DNA from: Desulfobacteraceae bacterium
GTDB lineage: Bacteria; Desulfobacterota; Desulfobacteria; Desulfobacterales; SURF-7
Length of the DNA stretch: 55,247 nt
Assembly (NCBI GenBank): GCA_003599865.1
Contig: QZKS01000095.1
Span: forward strand, 1-55,247
Direction of reading: 5' to 3'
Numbering within the stretch: position 1 is the first letter of the stretch; the number at the start of each line of letters is the position of its first letter. Below the pieces are notes generated by a model. That model was not told the origin of the DNA, searched no databases, and was given only the letters and a program-made list of their open reading frames with translations. A program made the translations under genes and the position numbers. This document shows positions 35,463 through 44,139 of this stretch, one piece after another.

Positions 35463-35671
35463 AATCGCTCGATTTTGAACCGATAAAACCGCTTTATACC
35501 GGTTTGAAGGAGAGGGTAGCCAGGATTTATTTTACCCTGGTCAAGTTGCCGTTAATGCTGTTTGCCATTGTTGCCGGGTTTATATTTGAATTTATCCTGG
35601 AATTGCCTTTTATTCTGTTGATTTTTTTCGGCTATCGGTCAAAGAGAAAAAGGATGTTCCCTTTGTCGTGA
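35459..35671 (+). CDS. Small membrane protein of the WS/DGAT operon
   Basis: A 70-residue protein that starts with an ATGA overlap on the acyltransferase stop. It has a short soluble N-terminus (about 1-25), one long or two short hydrophobic helices (LVKLPLMLFAIVAGFIF and ILELPFILLIFFGY, about 27-59), and a basic tail RSKRKRM. The hairpin-like two-helix shape with a proline in each helix is what monolayer or droplet anchors often look like, but I do not recognise the family. Translational coupling to WS/DGAT suggests it helps place that enzyme at the membrane (inference). Confidence 0.7.
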   Translation: MKSLDFEPIKPLYTGLKERVARIYFTLVKLPLMLFAIVAGFIFEFILELPFILLIFFGYRSKRKRMFPLS

Positions 35672-35707
35672 TGGCGGACACTTGATTGAACAGACAACAA
35701 AAATAAT

Positions 35708-35953
35708 ATGATCTTGCCGGATAAAGTTCAAAAAATTGCCGATAACGTTCCGGGGAAATATTATGTAGATATCCGCTGCATCGGTTGTAATGTATGCGCG
35801 GAAATTGCACCTGAAAATTTTCGCTCGGATCTGGAAGAAGGGCACGAATACATTTGCAAACAGCCGACAACCGAAACCGAAGAGGCGTTATGTCTGGAGG
35901 CGATGGAAATTTGTCCTGTCAATGCCATCGGGAATGATGGCGTTTTGGAGTAA
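35708..35953 (+). CDS. 4Fe-4S ferredoxin
   Basis: An 81-residue single-cluster ferredoxin. CIGCNVC (about 25-31) with IAPENFRSD after it, and the distant CP of EICPVNAI (about 69), give the four Cys of one [4Fe-4S] cluster, as in the Pyrococcus/Desulfovibrio ferredoxin I type where the second cluster is lost. It follows the small membrane protein by 36 bases and precedes the reductase genes by 63, without an obvious terminator. It may carry electrons to a reductive step on the acyl chain; the partner is unknown. No good ribosome site is visible. Confidence 0.85.
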   Translation: MILPDKVQKIADNVPGKYYVDIRCIGCNVCAEIAPENFRSDLEEGHEYICKQPTTETEEALCLEAMEICPVNAIGNDGVLE

Positions 35954-36016
35954 AATGTTTGCCAAAAATTCGATTTGAAATCGACTGACTTTCCAATGGA
36001 ACCATAGGAGGAAATC

Positions 36017-38092
36017 GTGAAGCAAATTGTAAGCATCAGCTTAGGGTCAAGCAAAACCGATTATGAGTTTGAGACGGAATTTCTGGGGCAGGATTTTAAC
36101 ATCAAACGCCTGGGCACTGACGGCGACCTGGAAAAAGCGGCGGAGATGCTTTTACAATGGGATAAAAATGCGGATGCGATCGGGCTTGGGGGTGTCAAAT
36201 TCCCGTATGGCATGGGGCCCAGATATCTCAAGAAGAAGCATCTGGACAAGCTGGAAAGACTGGGTGCCCAGATCGAAACTCCGGTTACCATTGGAAGCCG
36301 GTTGCGGGATGTATCGTTTGAATGGTGTCTTCGCTTTATCCAGTATAAGTTCGGTAACTATTTTGACAATGCGAGAGTTCTGTTTCTTTCCGGGATGGAT
36401 AATTACCGGATTGCCAAAGTGATGTCTGAGTTTACCGATAATCTGACCTTTGCCGATCCGATTTTTGAGAATGGGATTGCCAAGTTTTTAGGGTCCCTGA
36501 AAGACCTGAAGAGCTATGCACATGGTGTCCATGAACTTTTACAGTGGATCCCGAGCAAACGCCTTTCTTCTTCCGTGGTTCCATTGAAAGCCTGGAATGA
36601 TTACATCATTAAAAAGGCCATGCAAAAGGCCAATATCATCGTCGTGCCCGGCTACGGTTTTTATCAATATCTGGAAGATGCATCCCTGGAGGAACTGGGG
36701 GGCAAGACCATCATTACACCCACCGCATATGATGATCGTATTGAGTTTTTAAAAGAAAGGGGTGTGGACGTTATCATCGATACCACGCCGAAGATTCTGG
36801 AGAGAGTAGTCGCTCCCAATGTCCTGGAGGCTTTGATCATCGCAGCCCTCGGGAGAAATCGGGATCAGATTCGAAAGGATGATCTTCTGGAAATTATCAG
36901 CAAGCAGAAAATGGACCCAAGGGTTGTCTACCCTTCGGGAAGTCCAAAACGGGTAAACCGTTTCGCTTTTGTGATCCACCCTCTATCCAAGGAGTTTCTT
37001 AAAAAGGACAAGATGGTCGATTTTATGGCCGGCTTCACCCCGCCGGCCTTTCTGGATGCGGTTGAAAAGGTGGTCGCTTATGCACCCCCCTGGGTTTATT
37101 CCCGGGTCACGGGCATCAAATCGCCGACAGGGGCGGAAGCGGAGGGCTGGTTGATTACCGTCGGGGGAACCCCGAAACAGATGCTCGCTCATAATCCGGA
37201 GTTCACCTATAAGCGGTTATTGCAGGCTGCCCGTATGGCCAAAAGAATGGGTGCTCAGATCATGGGACTTGGGGCGTTTACCAAAGTGGTCGGGGATGCC
37301 GGTGTAACGGTTGCCAAAAAAGCGGAAATTCCGATTACCACCGGAAACAGTTACAGCGCTTCCGGCGCCCTGTGGGCCGCTGCCGATGCGGTCCGGAGGA
37401 TGGGGCTTTTGAAGGTGGAGAAGGGCAAACGGATCATTGGAAAAACGATGGTGCTTGGTGCAACCGGTGCCATTGGATCGGTCTGCTGCCGCCTTCTGGC
37501 AAAGGCGTTCAAGGAAGTTTATATGGTCGGGAGAAACACCGCCAAACTGCTGGCCCTTAAAGAATCCATTCTCGAGGAAACCCCTGGTGTGACGATCAAG
37601 GTGACGACAAGGCCGGATCGGTATATTGCGGATATGGATGTCATTGTTACCGCCACATCCGGAGCCGGCAAAACCGTATTGGATATCACCAAGGCAAAAC
37701 CGGGGTGTGTGATCACCGATGTGGCCAGACCCCTGGATCTCTCACCGGAGGACGTTGCCAAACGTCCGGATGTTCTGGTCATTGAATCCGGAGAGATTGA
37801 GCTTCCCGGAAATCCGGAAATGAAAAATATCGGACTTCCCCACAAGGTTGTGTATGCCTGCCTTGCCGAGACCATTGTTCTGGCTCTGGAAGGCCGCTAT
37901 GAAGTGTTTACCATTGGAAGGGATATTGAATGGGAAAAAGTCCGGGAGATCTATAAGATGGGCCTTAAACACGGTATGAAGCTGGCTGCGATTTCCGGTG
38001 TGAACGGCGTATTCAGTGATGAAGACATTCAGAAAGTGAAACAGCTCGCTCTGGAGGCCAGAAAGAAAAACAGGAAAGCCGTTGGTGAATAA
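36017..38092 (+). CDS. Two-domain protein with AAR-like acyl reductase C-terminus (Cys form)
   Basis: A 691-residue protein starting at GTG after aggagg. The N-terminal ~340 residues (ISLGSSKTDYEFETEF..., DAIGLGGVKFPY) are not a family I recognise. The C-terminal ~300 residues resemble cyanobacterial acyl-ACP reductase: GAQIMGLGAFTKVV, TTGNSYSASGALWAA (about 442), the NADPH site LGATGAIGSVCCRLL (about 480), and YACLAETIVLALEGRYEVFTIGR then LKHGMKLAAISG. Cys615 in YACLAE falls where I align the catalytic Cys of AAR. If so it reduces an acyl thioester to fatty aldehyde for wax-ester synthesis by the upstream WS/DGAT. This assignment is motif-based, not tested. Confidence 0.7.
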   Translation: MKQIVSISLGSSKTDYEFETEFLGQDFNIKRLGTDGDLEKAAEMLLQWDKNADAIGLGGVKFPYGMGPRYLKKKHLDKLERLGAQIETPVTIGSRLRDVSFEWCLRFIQYKFGNYFDNARVLFLSGMDNYRIAKVMSEFTDNLTFADPIFENGIAKFLGSLKDLKSYAHGVHELLQWIPSKRLSSSVVPLKAWNDYIIKKAMQKANIIVVPGYGFYQYLEDASLEELGGKTIITPTAYDDRIEFLKERGVDVIIDTTPKILERVVAPNVLEALIIAALGRNRDQIRKDDLLEIISKQKMDPRVVYPSGSPKRVNRFAFVIHPLSKEFLKKDKMVDFMAGFTPPAFLDAVEKVVAYAPPWVYSRVTGIKSPTGAEAEGWLITVGGTPKQMLAHNPEFTYKRLLQAARMAKRMGAQIMGLGAFTKVVGDAGVTVAKKAEIPITTGNSYSASGALWAAADAVRRMGLLKVEKGKRIIGKTMVLGATGAIGSVCCRLLAKAFKEVYMVGRNTAKLLALKESILEETPGVTIKVTTRPDRYIADMDVIVTATSGAGKTVLDITKAKPGCVITDVARPLDLSPEDVAKRPDVLVIESGEIELPGNPEMKNIGLPHKVVYACLAETIVLALEGRYEVFTIGRDIEWEKVREIYKMGLKHGMKLAAISGVNGVFSDEDIQKVKQLALEARKKNRKAVGE

Positions 38093-38171
38093 AGGCGGAA
38101 TGCTCATTTGGACAATGACTTCGGCGACACAATGAATCATACAGCAACTACGGTTTCATGAGGAGATCAAC

Positions 38172-40259
38172 ATGAAGCAGATCATTAATATCAGTTTGGG
38201 TACCAGTAGGGATGATTACGAATTCGAAGCCACTTTTATGGATCAGAAGTTTCTGCTTAAACGGCTTGCTACGGACGGGGATTTTGAGAAAGCCTCAGAC
38301 CTTTTGCTGTCCTGGAACAAAAAAGCCGATGCGATCGGATTGGGGGGGATCAGCTTTCCCTATGAAATCGGCTCAGGAGCCCTGCCGGATAAAAATAGCC
38401 GTGATCTGATGAAGGTCGCCAAACAGATTCAGACGCCTGTCACAAACGGCAATATTCTTCGAAATGTCGGTCAGGAGTGGTCCTTGCGCCATACCCAGTT
38501 CATATTTGGCAATAATTATTTCAACAATGCACGGGTTCTGTTCTTCTCCGGTATGGCAAGTGCAAAGATCGCAAGGGTAATGTCGGAGTATACCGATAAC
38601 ATGCAGTTTGCCGATCCGCTTTTGAAAAATGGAATCCCCCGTCTGATCGGTTCTATCAAAGAATTGGAATTATATGCCGATGGGGTGCATGACATTCTGA
38701 AATGGATGCCGGGAAGAAAATTTGTCACAGAGTTTTCTCCCATGAAAAAAACAAACGACTATCTGTTGCGTAATGCCGTCCGCCAGTCCCATGTTCTGGT
38801 GGTTCCCCATTTTAATTTTTATAAATATCTGAACTGTTTTTCTGCTGAAGATATTGAGGGAAAAATCATCATCACATCCACAGCCTATGAAGACAGGGTC
38901 AATTACCTGAAAGATAAAGGCGTATCCGTTATTATCGATACCACTCCAAAAATATTGGATAAAGTGGTTGGGGTCAGTATACTGGAAGCGCTTTTGTTTT
39001 CGGCATTGGATATTCCTCAAAAAGAGGGCAGCGATGATGATCTGCTGGAGATCATTTCAGAATTGCAGATGGAACCGAGAATCATCTACCCGTCGGGGGA
39101 GAAAAAACGGGTCAATCGATTTGCCTATATCGTATATCCGCTCAGCCAGGAATATTTAAAGAAAATCAAGCCGATTGAAATGATATCCGATTTCGCACCC
39201 AGTGCCATGAACACCGTGGAAAAGATGATGGCCTATTCACCACCCTTTGTATACTCCAAGGTCACCGGCATCAAATCCAAAACCGGAGTGGAAGCCGAAG
39301 GATGGCTGATTGCGCTGGGAGAGACACCGGAACAGATGCAGGCGCACGGTCCTGAGTTTACGACAAAACGCATATTGCAGGCGGCAAAGATCGCCAAAAA
39401 ACTGGGCGCTCAGATCATGGGAATCGGATTGTTGCCAAAGGCCTTGAAAGATGCAAGCATTGAGGTGGCAAAGCATGCGGTCCTTCCCATAACAACCGGA
39501 AACAGTTATGTGGCCTCCACCGCACTTTGGGCGGCTGCGGAAGCGGTCCGGAGGATGGGTTTGACCAGGTTGCAGCCGAATAAGAAATTGAAAGCCAAGA
39601 CCATGGTGATCGGAGCGACAGGAGCTGTTGGATCCATCTGTTCACGTCTTCTGGCAATCGCTTTCGAAGAAGTATATATCGTCAGCAAGAATATGGCCAA
39701 ACTGCTTGCCCTGCAGGAGTCCATTGAGGAGGAAGCCCCGGAGGTGAAACTCAATGTATCGACACGGGCAGACACCCATCTTGATGAAATGGATGTCATT
39801 GTCGCGGCCAGTGCGGAGGCCAAGAATGTGCTGGATATCATGAGGTTGAAGCCGGGTTGTGTGGTTACGGACATTACCCGCCCCATGAGCCTTTCCATGG
39901 ATGACATCGCCAGAAGACCGGACATTCTCGTTATCCGCAGCGGTGAAATTCTTCTGCCCGGGAAACATATCGAAATGAAGGATATCGGCCTGCCGGATCA
40001 GGTCGTATATGCCGGGCTTGCGGAAACCATTATCCTGGCGCTGGAGGGCCGCTTTGAGACATTCACCGTCGGAAGCGACACCCAGTGGGATAAGGTCAGG
40101 GAGATTTATCGGCTGGGTTTAAAGCATGGAATGAAACTGGCTGCCATATCCGGTTTGGATGGTGTGATCAGTGATGATCAGATCGACAGGGTGAAAGAAT
40201 TTGCAGTAAAGGAATTAAAGAAACATGAAAGTAGTAAAAAAGCTTCAAGACGCAAGTAA
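38172..40259 (+). CDS. Paralogue of the AAR-like protein (Gly at the Cys position)
   Basis: A 695-residue tandem duplicate of the previous gene: of the first 59 residues 39 are identical, and the C-terminal halves match throughout. It keeps the TTGNSYVASTALWAA segment and the IGATGAVGSICSRLL nucleotide site. Residue 615 is Gly (YAGLAETIILALEGRF), where the upstream copy has Cys. It may therefore be a non-catalytic partner, a subunit of a heteromer, or an enzyme with another chemistry. The C-terminus is Lys-rich (KKHESSKKASRRK). Its last 35 bases overlap the hydrolase gene. An ATG with a gaggag ribosome site marks the start. Confidence 0.7.
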   Translation: MKQIINISLGTSRDDYEFEATFMDQKFLLKRLATDGDFEKASDLLLSWNKKADAIGLGGISFPYEIGSGALPDKNSRDLMKVAKQIQTPVTNGNILRNVGQEWSLRHTQFIFGNNYFNNARVLFFSGMASAKIARVMSEYTDNMQFADPLLKNGIPRLIGSIKELELYADGVHDILKWMPGRKFVTEFSPMKKTNDYLLRNAVRQSHVLVVPHFNFYKYLNCFSAEDIEGKIIITSTAYEDRVNYLKDKGVSVIIDTTPKILDKVVGVSILEALLFSALDIPQKEGSDDDLLEIISELQMEPRIIYPSGEKKRVNRFAYIVYPLSQEYLKKIKPIEMISDFAPSAMNTVEKMMAYSPPFVYSKVTGIKSKTGVEAEGWLIALGETPEQMQAHGPEFTTKRILQAAKIAKKLGAQIMGIGLLPKALKDASIEVAKHAVLPITTGNSYVASTALWAAAEAVRRMGLTRLQPNKKLKAKTMVIGATGAVGSICSRLLAIAFEEVYIVSKNMAKLLALQESIEEEAPEVKLNVSTRADTHLDEMDVIVAASAEAKNVLDIMRLKPGCVVTDITRPMSLSMDDIARRPDILVIRSGEILLPGKHIEMKDIGLPDQVVYAGLAETIILALEGRFETFTVGSDTQWDKVREIYRLGLKHGMKLAAISGLDGVISDDQIDRVKEFAVKELKKHESSKKASRRK

Positions 40260-41946
40260 ATCCATGATGCGTTTCGTGGTGAATGGAATACCCACAAACC
40301 TGGTCAATGCCGGTTACAACACTTACAGCAAGATTTATAAAGGACAAATCAGTCTGGGATTGCCGGTATCAAAGGAGCTGGTAGTCAGCCAGGAGGAAAT
40401 TCGAAACAGCGCCGTAGGAAAATTGGCGTTGGCGCTCTATCATATCATTCTGCGTGCAACCGATATTCGGATACCACGTGACCAAATCAAGCTGGTGATT
40501 CTGGATGAACTGGCAAAGCAGAGATTGCGGATGACGGAAAATGTGATCCTGCTGAATCAGATCGATCTGAATTATATTGTGCAGCAGCGGTTTAAAATAC
40601 CCAAAAGCTACCTTCCCAATATTTTAACGGAGGCCGGACGTCGCCGGATATTGAAAGAGTCCCTCAGAACAGACAGAATGCCCGCCTATTTTGAGAGCGA
40701 GATCGAAGAGCTGGAGCAGAACGGCCGCGGGAATTATGAAATCGTTTATTATCGGGATTTTACGGAAGAGGGAAAAGAGATCGGATTTCGGCGGCTGGTC
40801 AGCATGGAGGATGTGACCGCCAATGACAATCGGCCTGCGCTGACCCTGGTTCCGGGATTTGCCAACAACAGCAATTGTTTTAATATCAATAACCGGTATT
40901 CCATGGCCAAGGATCTCGCGGATATGGGGTTCTGGGTTTATCTTTTCGATCCGCGAGGGGTCGGGGTGAACGAGGGGCGCTTTGATCCATATTACACCAT
41001 TGATACGATGATTGATTATGATCTGGCAACCGTGGTGCGGTTTATTCATGCACGCAGCCACGGGAAACCGACCATTCTTCTGGGGCACAGCATGGGAGGG
41101 GTGGTTTCTGAGAACATGATCCTGAACTGGGCGCTTCGTGAGCATCTGGATGAGGTTCATATCCTGACCGAAAAACAGAAAAGCATTTTAAACCAGACGC
41201 TGCCGCCTCTGGTGGAGACAGAGCAATATTTAAAAACGGTTCGAGGGGTTATTTCCCTCGGGTCTCCGAAATTTTTCAACCGCAAATCCCATCTTTTTTT
41301 CCCGATTGCATTGTGGCTTAACCATATTTCTCGGATATTCCGTCTCAAGCATGTGCCGGTTCAGGAAATTTCGAAAGTCATGACGGAACTGCCGCTTCTG
41401 AAAGATTTTGTCAGGATCCTGTCCAATCACAATATCGGGGATTTGAATTTTCTGATTTCTCCGGAAAACCATCTGGATGACAAACATTTCGTGGAAAGGT
41501 ATCTGCAGGTTGCCACGGAATCCATTCCGCTCGGACTGGGTTTCCAGTGCCTGAAAGCTGTTTATGACGGTAAAGGCTTCAAACGCATGGATGACAGCCG
41601 TCTGAATTACTCTGAATTGTCTTTCCTGTTTCCGGATAATATCCCGGTATTTCATTTCTGGGGAACAGCCGACCACCTGGCGTCTGTTGACAACCTGAAA
41701 TACAGCGAACTGTATCCCCATCAATACAAGCAAACCTACCATATCAAATCCGTACAGGATTTAAAGAAGATTGAAATTCCCCAGGAACAGAGCCTGCTGA
41801 TTGATTTTGTTATTGAAGGGGCCAATCATATCGATCTGTTATATGGTAAAGCGGCCAGAGACTATATCAATCCCATTATCATGCAGATTGTTGAAAAGGT
41901 CTGGGGTGACTGGGCATATGATACGGAGTTTGCCAAAACAGCGTAG
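40225..41946 (+). CDS. Alpha/beta hydrolase (Ser type) of the storage-lipid operon
   Basis: A 573-residue protein. About 190 helical residues precede a hydrolase domain with LTLVPGFANNSNCF (oxyanion-hole segment, about 210), the nucleophile elbow LGHSMGG (about 290), the Asp in FWGTADHLAS (about 480) and the His in EGANHIDLL (about 533), a complete Ser-Asp-His triad. Length and N-terminal extension recall PhaC-like proteins, but the nucleophile is Ser, not the Cys of PHA synthases. It may be a lipase/depolymerase or thioesterase for the stored ester. It starts inside the preceding gene (35-base overlap); a later ATG at 40264 lacks a ribosome site. Confidence 0.75.
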   Translation: MKVVKKLQDASKSMMRFVVNGIPTNLVNAGYNTYSKIYKGQISLGLPVSKELVVSQEEIRNSAVGKLALALYHIILRATDIRIPRDQIKLVILDELAKQRLRMTENVILLNQIDLNYIVQQRFKIPKSYLPNILTEAGRRRILKESLRTDRMPAYFESEIEELEQNGRGNYEIVYYRDFTEEGKEIGFRRLVSMEDVTANDNRPALTLVPGFANNSNCFNINNRYSMAKDLADMGFWVYLFDPRGVGVNEGRFDPYYTIDTMIDYDLATVVRFIHARSHGKPTILLGHSMGGVVSENMILNWALREHLDEVHILTEKQKSILNQTLPPLVETEQYLKTVRGVISLGSPKFFNRKSHLFFPIALWLNHISRIFRLKHVPVQEISKVMTELPLLKDFVRILSNHNIGDLNFLISPENHLDDKHFVERYLQVATESIPLGLGFQCLKAVYDGKGFKRMDDSRLNYSELSFLFPDNIPVFHFWGTADHLASVDNLKYSELYPHQYKQTYHIKSVQDLKKIEIPQEQSLLIDFVIEGANHIDLLYGKAARDYINPIIMQIVEKVWGDWAYDTEFAKTA

Positions 41947-41969
41947 CGGAAATATGCCCATCCATAGCG

Positions 41970-42422
41970 TTACCATTTCAGTGTCCGGATATTCCGGATC
42001 ACCTTCTGGGCAATGTCCCCGATAATCGGCATCTTCCAGAAAAAGGGGATGGTGAGTCCGATATCCAGGATGGATGACCTGTTGGCGGGAGGTGAAGATC
42101 GGTCTTTGCTTCCCGTTTTTTTTTCCGGCATGACGGCATCCAGGGAAAGATGAAATCGAAAACCAAGACGTTCCATTGTGGAACCGGGCTTTCCGGAATC
42201 CGCCGGCAAGGCTGCAATTTTTTCTTTGAACGGGCCATCGAAAGAGGGTTCCTCTTCGATATGATCCATAATCTCAAAGGCGGTATCAATTTTTTGGGAA
42301 GAATTCCGGGATACTGTTTTTGCTGCTTTTTTCGTCCGTTTCCGATCTTGCGGTCGGGGATTGTTTTTCTTCAGATTTTCCGCTGTTTCAGCGAGTTTTT
42401 TTCTTTTTCTTGGGACCGCCAT
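41970..42422 (-). CDS. Basic protein with hydrophobic C-terminus, possible partner of the ParA-like ATPase
   Basis: A 150-residue protein starting at 42422 (ggag 7 bases before the ATG), overlapping the ParA-like gene by 35 bases. The first ~40 residues are Lys/Arg-rich (AVPRKRKKLAETAENLKK, DRKRTKKAAKTV), the middle is low-complexity and acidic/polar, and the last 35 residues (SILDIGLTIPFFWKMPIIGDIAQKVIR) could form an amphipathic or membrane-associating segment. I recognise no family. In ParA-type positioning pairs the partner often carries a basic N-terminus that stimulates the ATPase; together with the overlap this suggests such a role, with the C-terminus attaching to the cargo. Confidence 0.65.
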   Translation of the reverse strand: MAVPRKRKKLAETAENLKKNNPRPQDRKRTKKAAKTVSRNSSQKIDTAFEIMDHIEEEPSFDGPFKEKIAALPADSGKPGSTMERLGFRFHLSLDAVMPEKKTGSKDRSSPPANRSSILDIGLTIPFFWKMPIIGDIAQKVIRNIRTLKW

Positions 42423-43137
42423 TATTTGTCTCCAGCAAAAAAGTGATGTTTTTTGAAATTTCTTCAATATCCGCAACCGCGCGTGATGCCTGATAGGAAA
42501 ACCGTTTGTTCTGTTCGACCGATAAGGCGTATTCCTTCAGGTTCATGCCGTCCCGGTTGAAGTTTTCATAGACCGACCGATGGGGATAGACAACTTCCAT
42601 ACACTCCACATGACTGGGAAGGATGTCTGTAAAATATCCAATGACATTTCCGGTATTGGATTGTGGATGGATAAAGGATGGAAGCACATAAAAGGTCTTT
42701 CGTTTTTTGGGGGCGATGTTCGTGATTTCCCTGATGATCGGATACAGATTATCGGCAAATGCCAGCTCATCATTGGTGGATGTGCGCATGGGGATGATGA
42801 CAAGATCCGAAGATGCACAGGCAAAACGAGTATGGAGCTTGCCGGTGCTCTCGCCCGGAATGTCCATGATGATCAATTCATTATGCGCGGCAATGGTTTT
42901 GATGCTGTTTTGAAAAACTTCTTTCTGTGTGCTTGAAATGTGATGAAAAGAAACCTTTCCGGAAGCAAGACCTTCTTCTTCTCTCTGGATCCACCAGTTT
43001 TTCAGACTGCCCTGCGGGTCCAGTTCCACCAGCGCAATCGACCTGAACTTGCTGTTGATCTGTTGCGAGAATGCCGTGTTAAGGGCCAGTGTGCTTTTCC
43101 CGGTTCCGCCTTTTGTTTGAACAAAGCTTACAATCAT
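42388..43137 (-). CDS. ParA/MinD-family ATPase
   Basis: A 249-residue ATPase of the ParA family. The deviant Walker A box is KGGTGKST (about 9-16), with the signature Lys; switch I is ELDPQGSLKNWW (about 38) and Walker B is LIIMDIPG (about 88). The Lys/Arg-rich C-terminal tail (GGPKKKKKTR) could aid nonspecific DNA binding. No ParB or parS-like sequence is seen, and the gene is not beside a replication origin, so it is an orphan ParA of the cargo-positioning sort. It is followed by an overlapping basic-protein gene on the same strand and converges on the storage-lipid operon. Confidence 0.88.
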   Translation of the reverse strand: MIVSFVQTKGGTGKSTLALNTAFSQQINSKFRSIALVELDPQGSLKNWWIQREEEGLASGKVSFHHISSTQKEVFQNSIKTIAAHNELIIMDIPGESTGKLHTRFACASSDLVIIPMRTSTNDELAFADNLYPIIREITNIAPKKRKTFYVLPSFIHPQSNTGNVIGYFTDILPSHVECMEVVYPHRSVYENFNRDGMNLKEYALSVEQNKRFSYQASRAVADIEEISKNITFLLETNNGGPKKKKKTR

Positions 43138-43287
43138 AGGGGCAATTTCCTGAGATTCCGGTCTTGAATCAATTGATATACATCCGTCGAATCCGTGAAA
43201 ACAATATAGACGATACTGTCAAGCTGGAAATTTCCGTCACGGTAATAAATAATCTTGAGTGTGTCAAGAATGAAAGAAACCGTATTT

Positions 43288-44139
43288 TTATATCTCAATA
43301 TTTCCTGAAAAAACAGTATGTGCAGGTCCGGTCTTGTAAATATGATTGGAATGCCGATCCCATTCGATGAAAAGGTCTCCGCCGTCCAGGTGGACAAGTG
43401 CCTGAGCAGCTGCTTTCCGGTTTAAATTGGCGGCTACGAGCGCTGCACAGGCACCTGTACCGCAGGCAAGCGTTACGCCCGCGCCTCTTTCCCAGACCTT
43501 CATTTTCAGTTCCTTGTCGGAAATGACCTCAATAAATTCAACATTGGTTTTTTCCGGAAAGAGATCGCAGTTTTCGATCAGGGGGCCAAGACGGGTTACG
43601 GGTGCGGTATCTAGAGAATCCACAAAAATGACGGCATGGGGATTTCCCATGGATATGGCGGTAATGATTATTTTTTGGCCGGCAACTTCGATCTCTTCCG
43701 CTATCGCCTTTGACCGGGTGGAATGAAACGGTATATCCGGCGGATTCAGTACAGGTTGTCCCATATCCACTTTTACGGAATTGATTTTTCCGTTGTGGTC
43801 AAGTAGGAGCTTGGGAATAATTTTTCCGGCAAGTGTTTCCACCGTGAACTCATCCTTTTGGATGATCTTTTTTTCGTAAGCGAGTTTGGCAAAACACCGC
43901 ATTCCGTTTCCGCACATCTGGGCCTCACTTCCATCGGAATTGAATATCCTGAAACCCAGATCACAAACCTGAGAATGCAGGATCAGAATGATTCCATCCG
44001 CTCCGATACCAAATCTCCGGTCGCAGAGTCTTTTCGATAACGCATGGTAATGAATTTTTTCCGCTATATGATGATCCCGATCATCCATGAGAATAAAATC
44101 ATTTCCAATACCTTCCATTTTTGTGAATTCAATCTGCAT
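43288..44139 (-). CDS. dapF: Diaminopimelate epimerase
   Basis: A 283-residue enzyme that interconverts LL- and meso-diaminopimelate for lysine and peptidoglycan synthesis. The start at 44139 (ggaggaatc before it) gives the proper N-terminus MQIEFTKMEGIGNDF; the frame is open further upstream but unlike the family. Both catalytic Cys are present, in AQMCGNGMRC (about 75) and TLACGTGACAA (about 223), with the usual Asn and Glu around them. DapF commonly has about 275 residues. It is divergent from the flavoprotein gene at 44381. Confidence 0.95.
   Translation of the reverse strand: MQIEFTKMEGIGNDFILMDDRDHHIAEKIHYHALSKRLCDRRFGIGADGIILILHSQVCDLGFRIFNSDGSEAQMCGNGMRCFAKLAYEKKIIQKDEFTVETLAGKIIPKLLLDHNGKINSVKVDMGQPVLNPPDIPFHSTRSKAIAEEIEVAGQKIIITAISMGNPHAVIFVDSLDTAPVTRLGPLIENCDLFPEKTNVEFIEVISDKELKMKVWERGAGVTLACGTGACAALVAANLNRKAAAQALVHLDGGDLFIEWDRHSNHIYKTGPAHTVFSGNIEI

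Noticed and set aside
35459-35671. Treating the 70-residue frame as noise because of its size
   Set aside because: The ATGA overlap, hydrophobic design and operon position argue that it is real, so it was kept as a feature.
40225-41946. PHA synthase (PhaC)
   Set aside because: Despite a similar size and location beside phaR and phasin, the nucleophile elbow is GHSMGG (Ser) rather than the G-x-C-x-G of PHA synthases.
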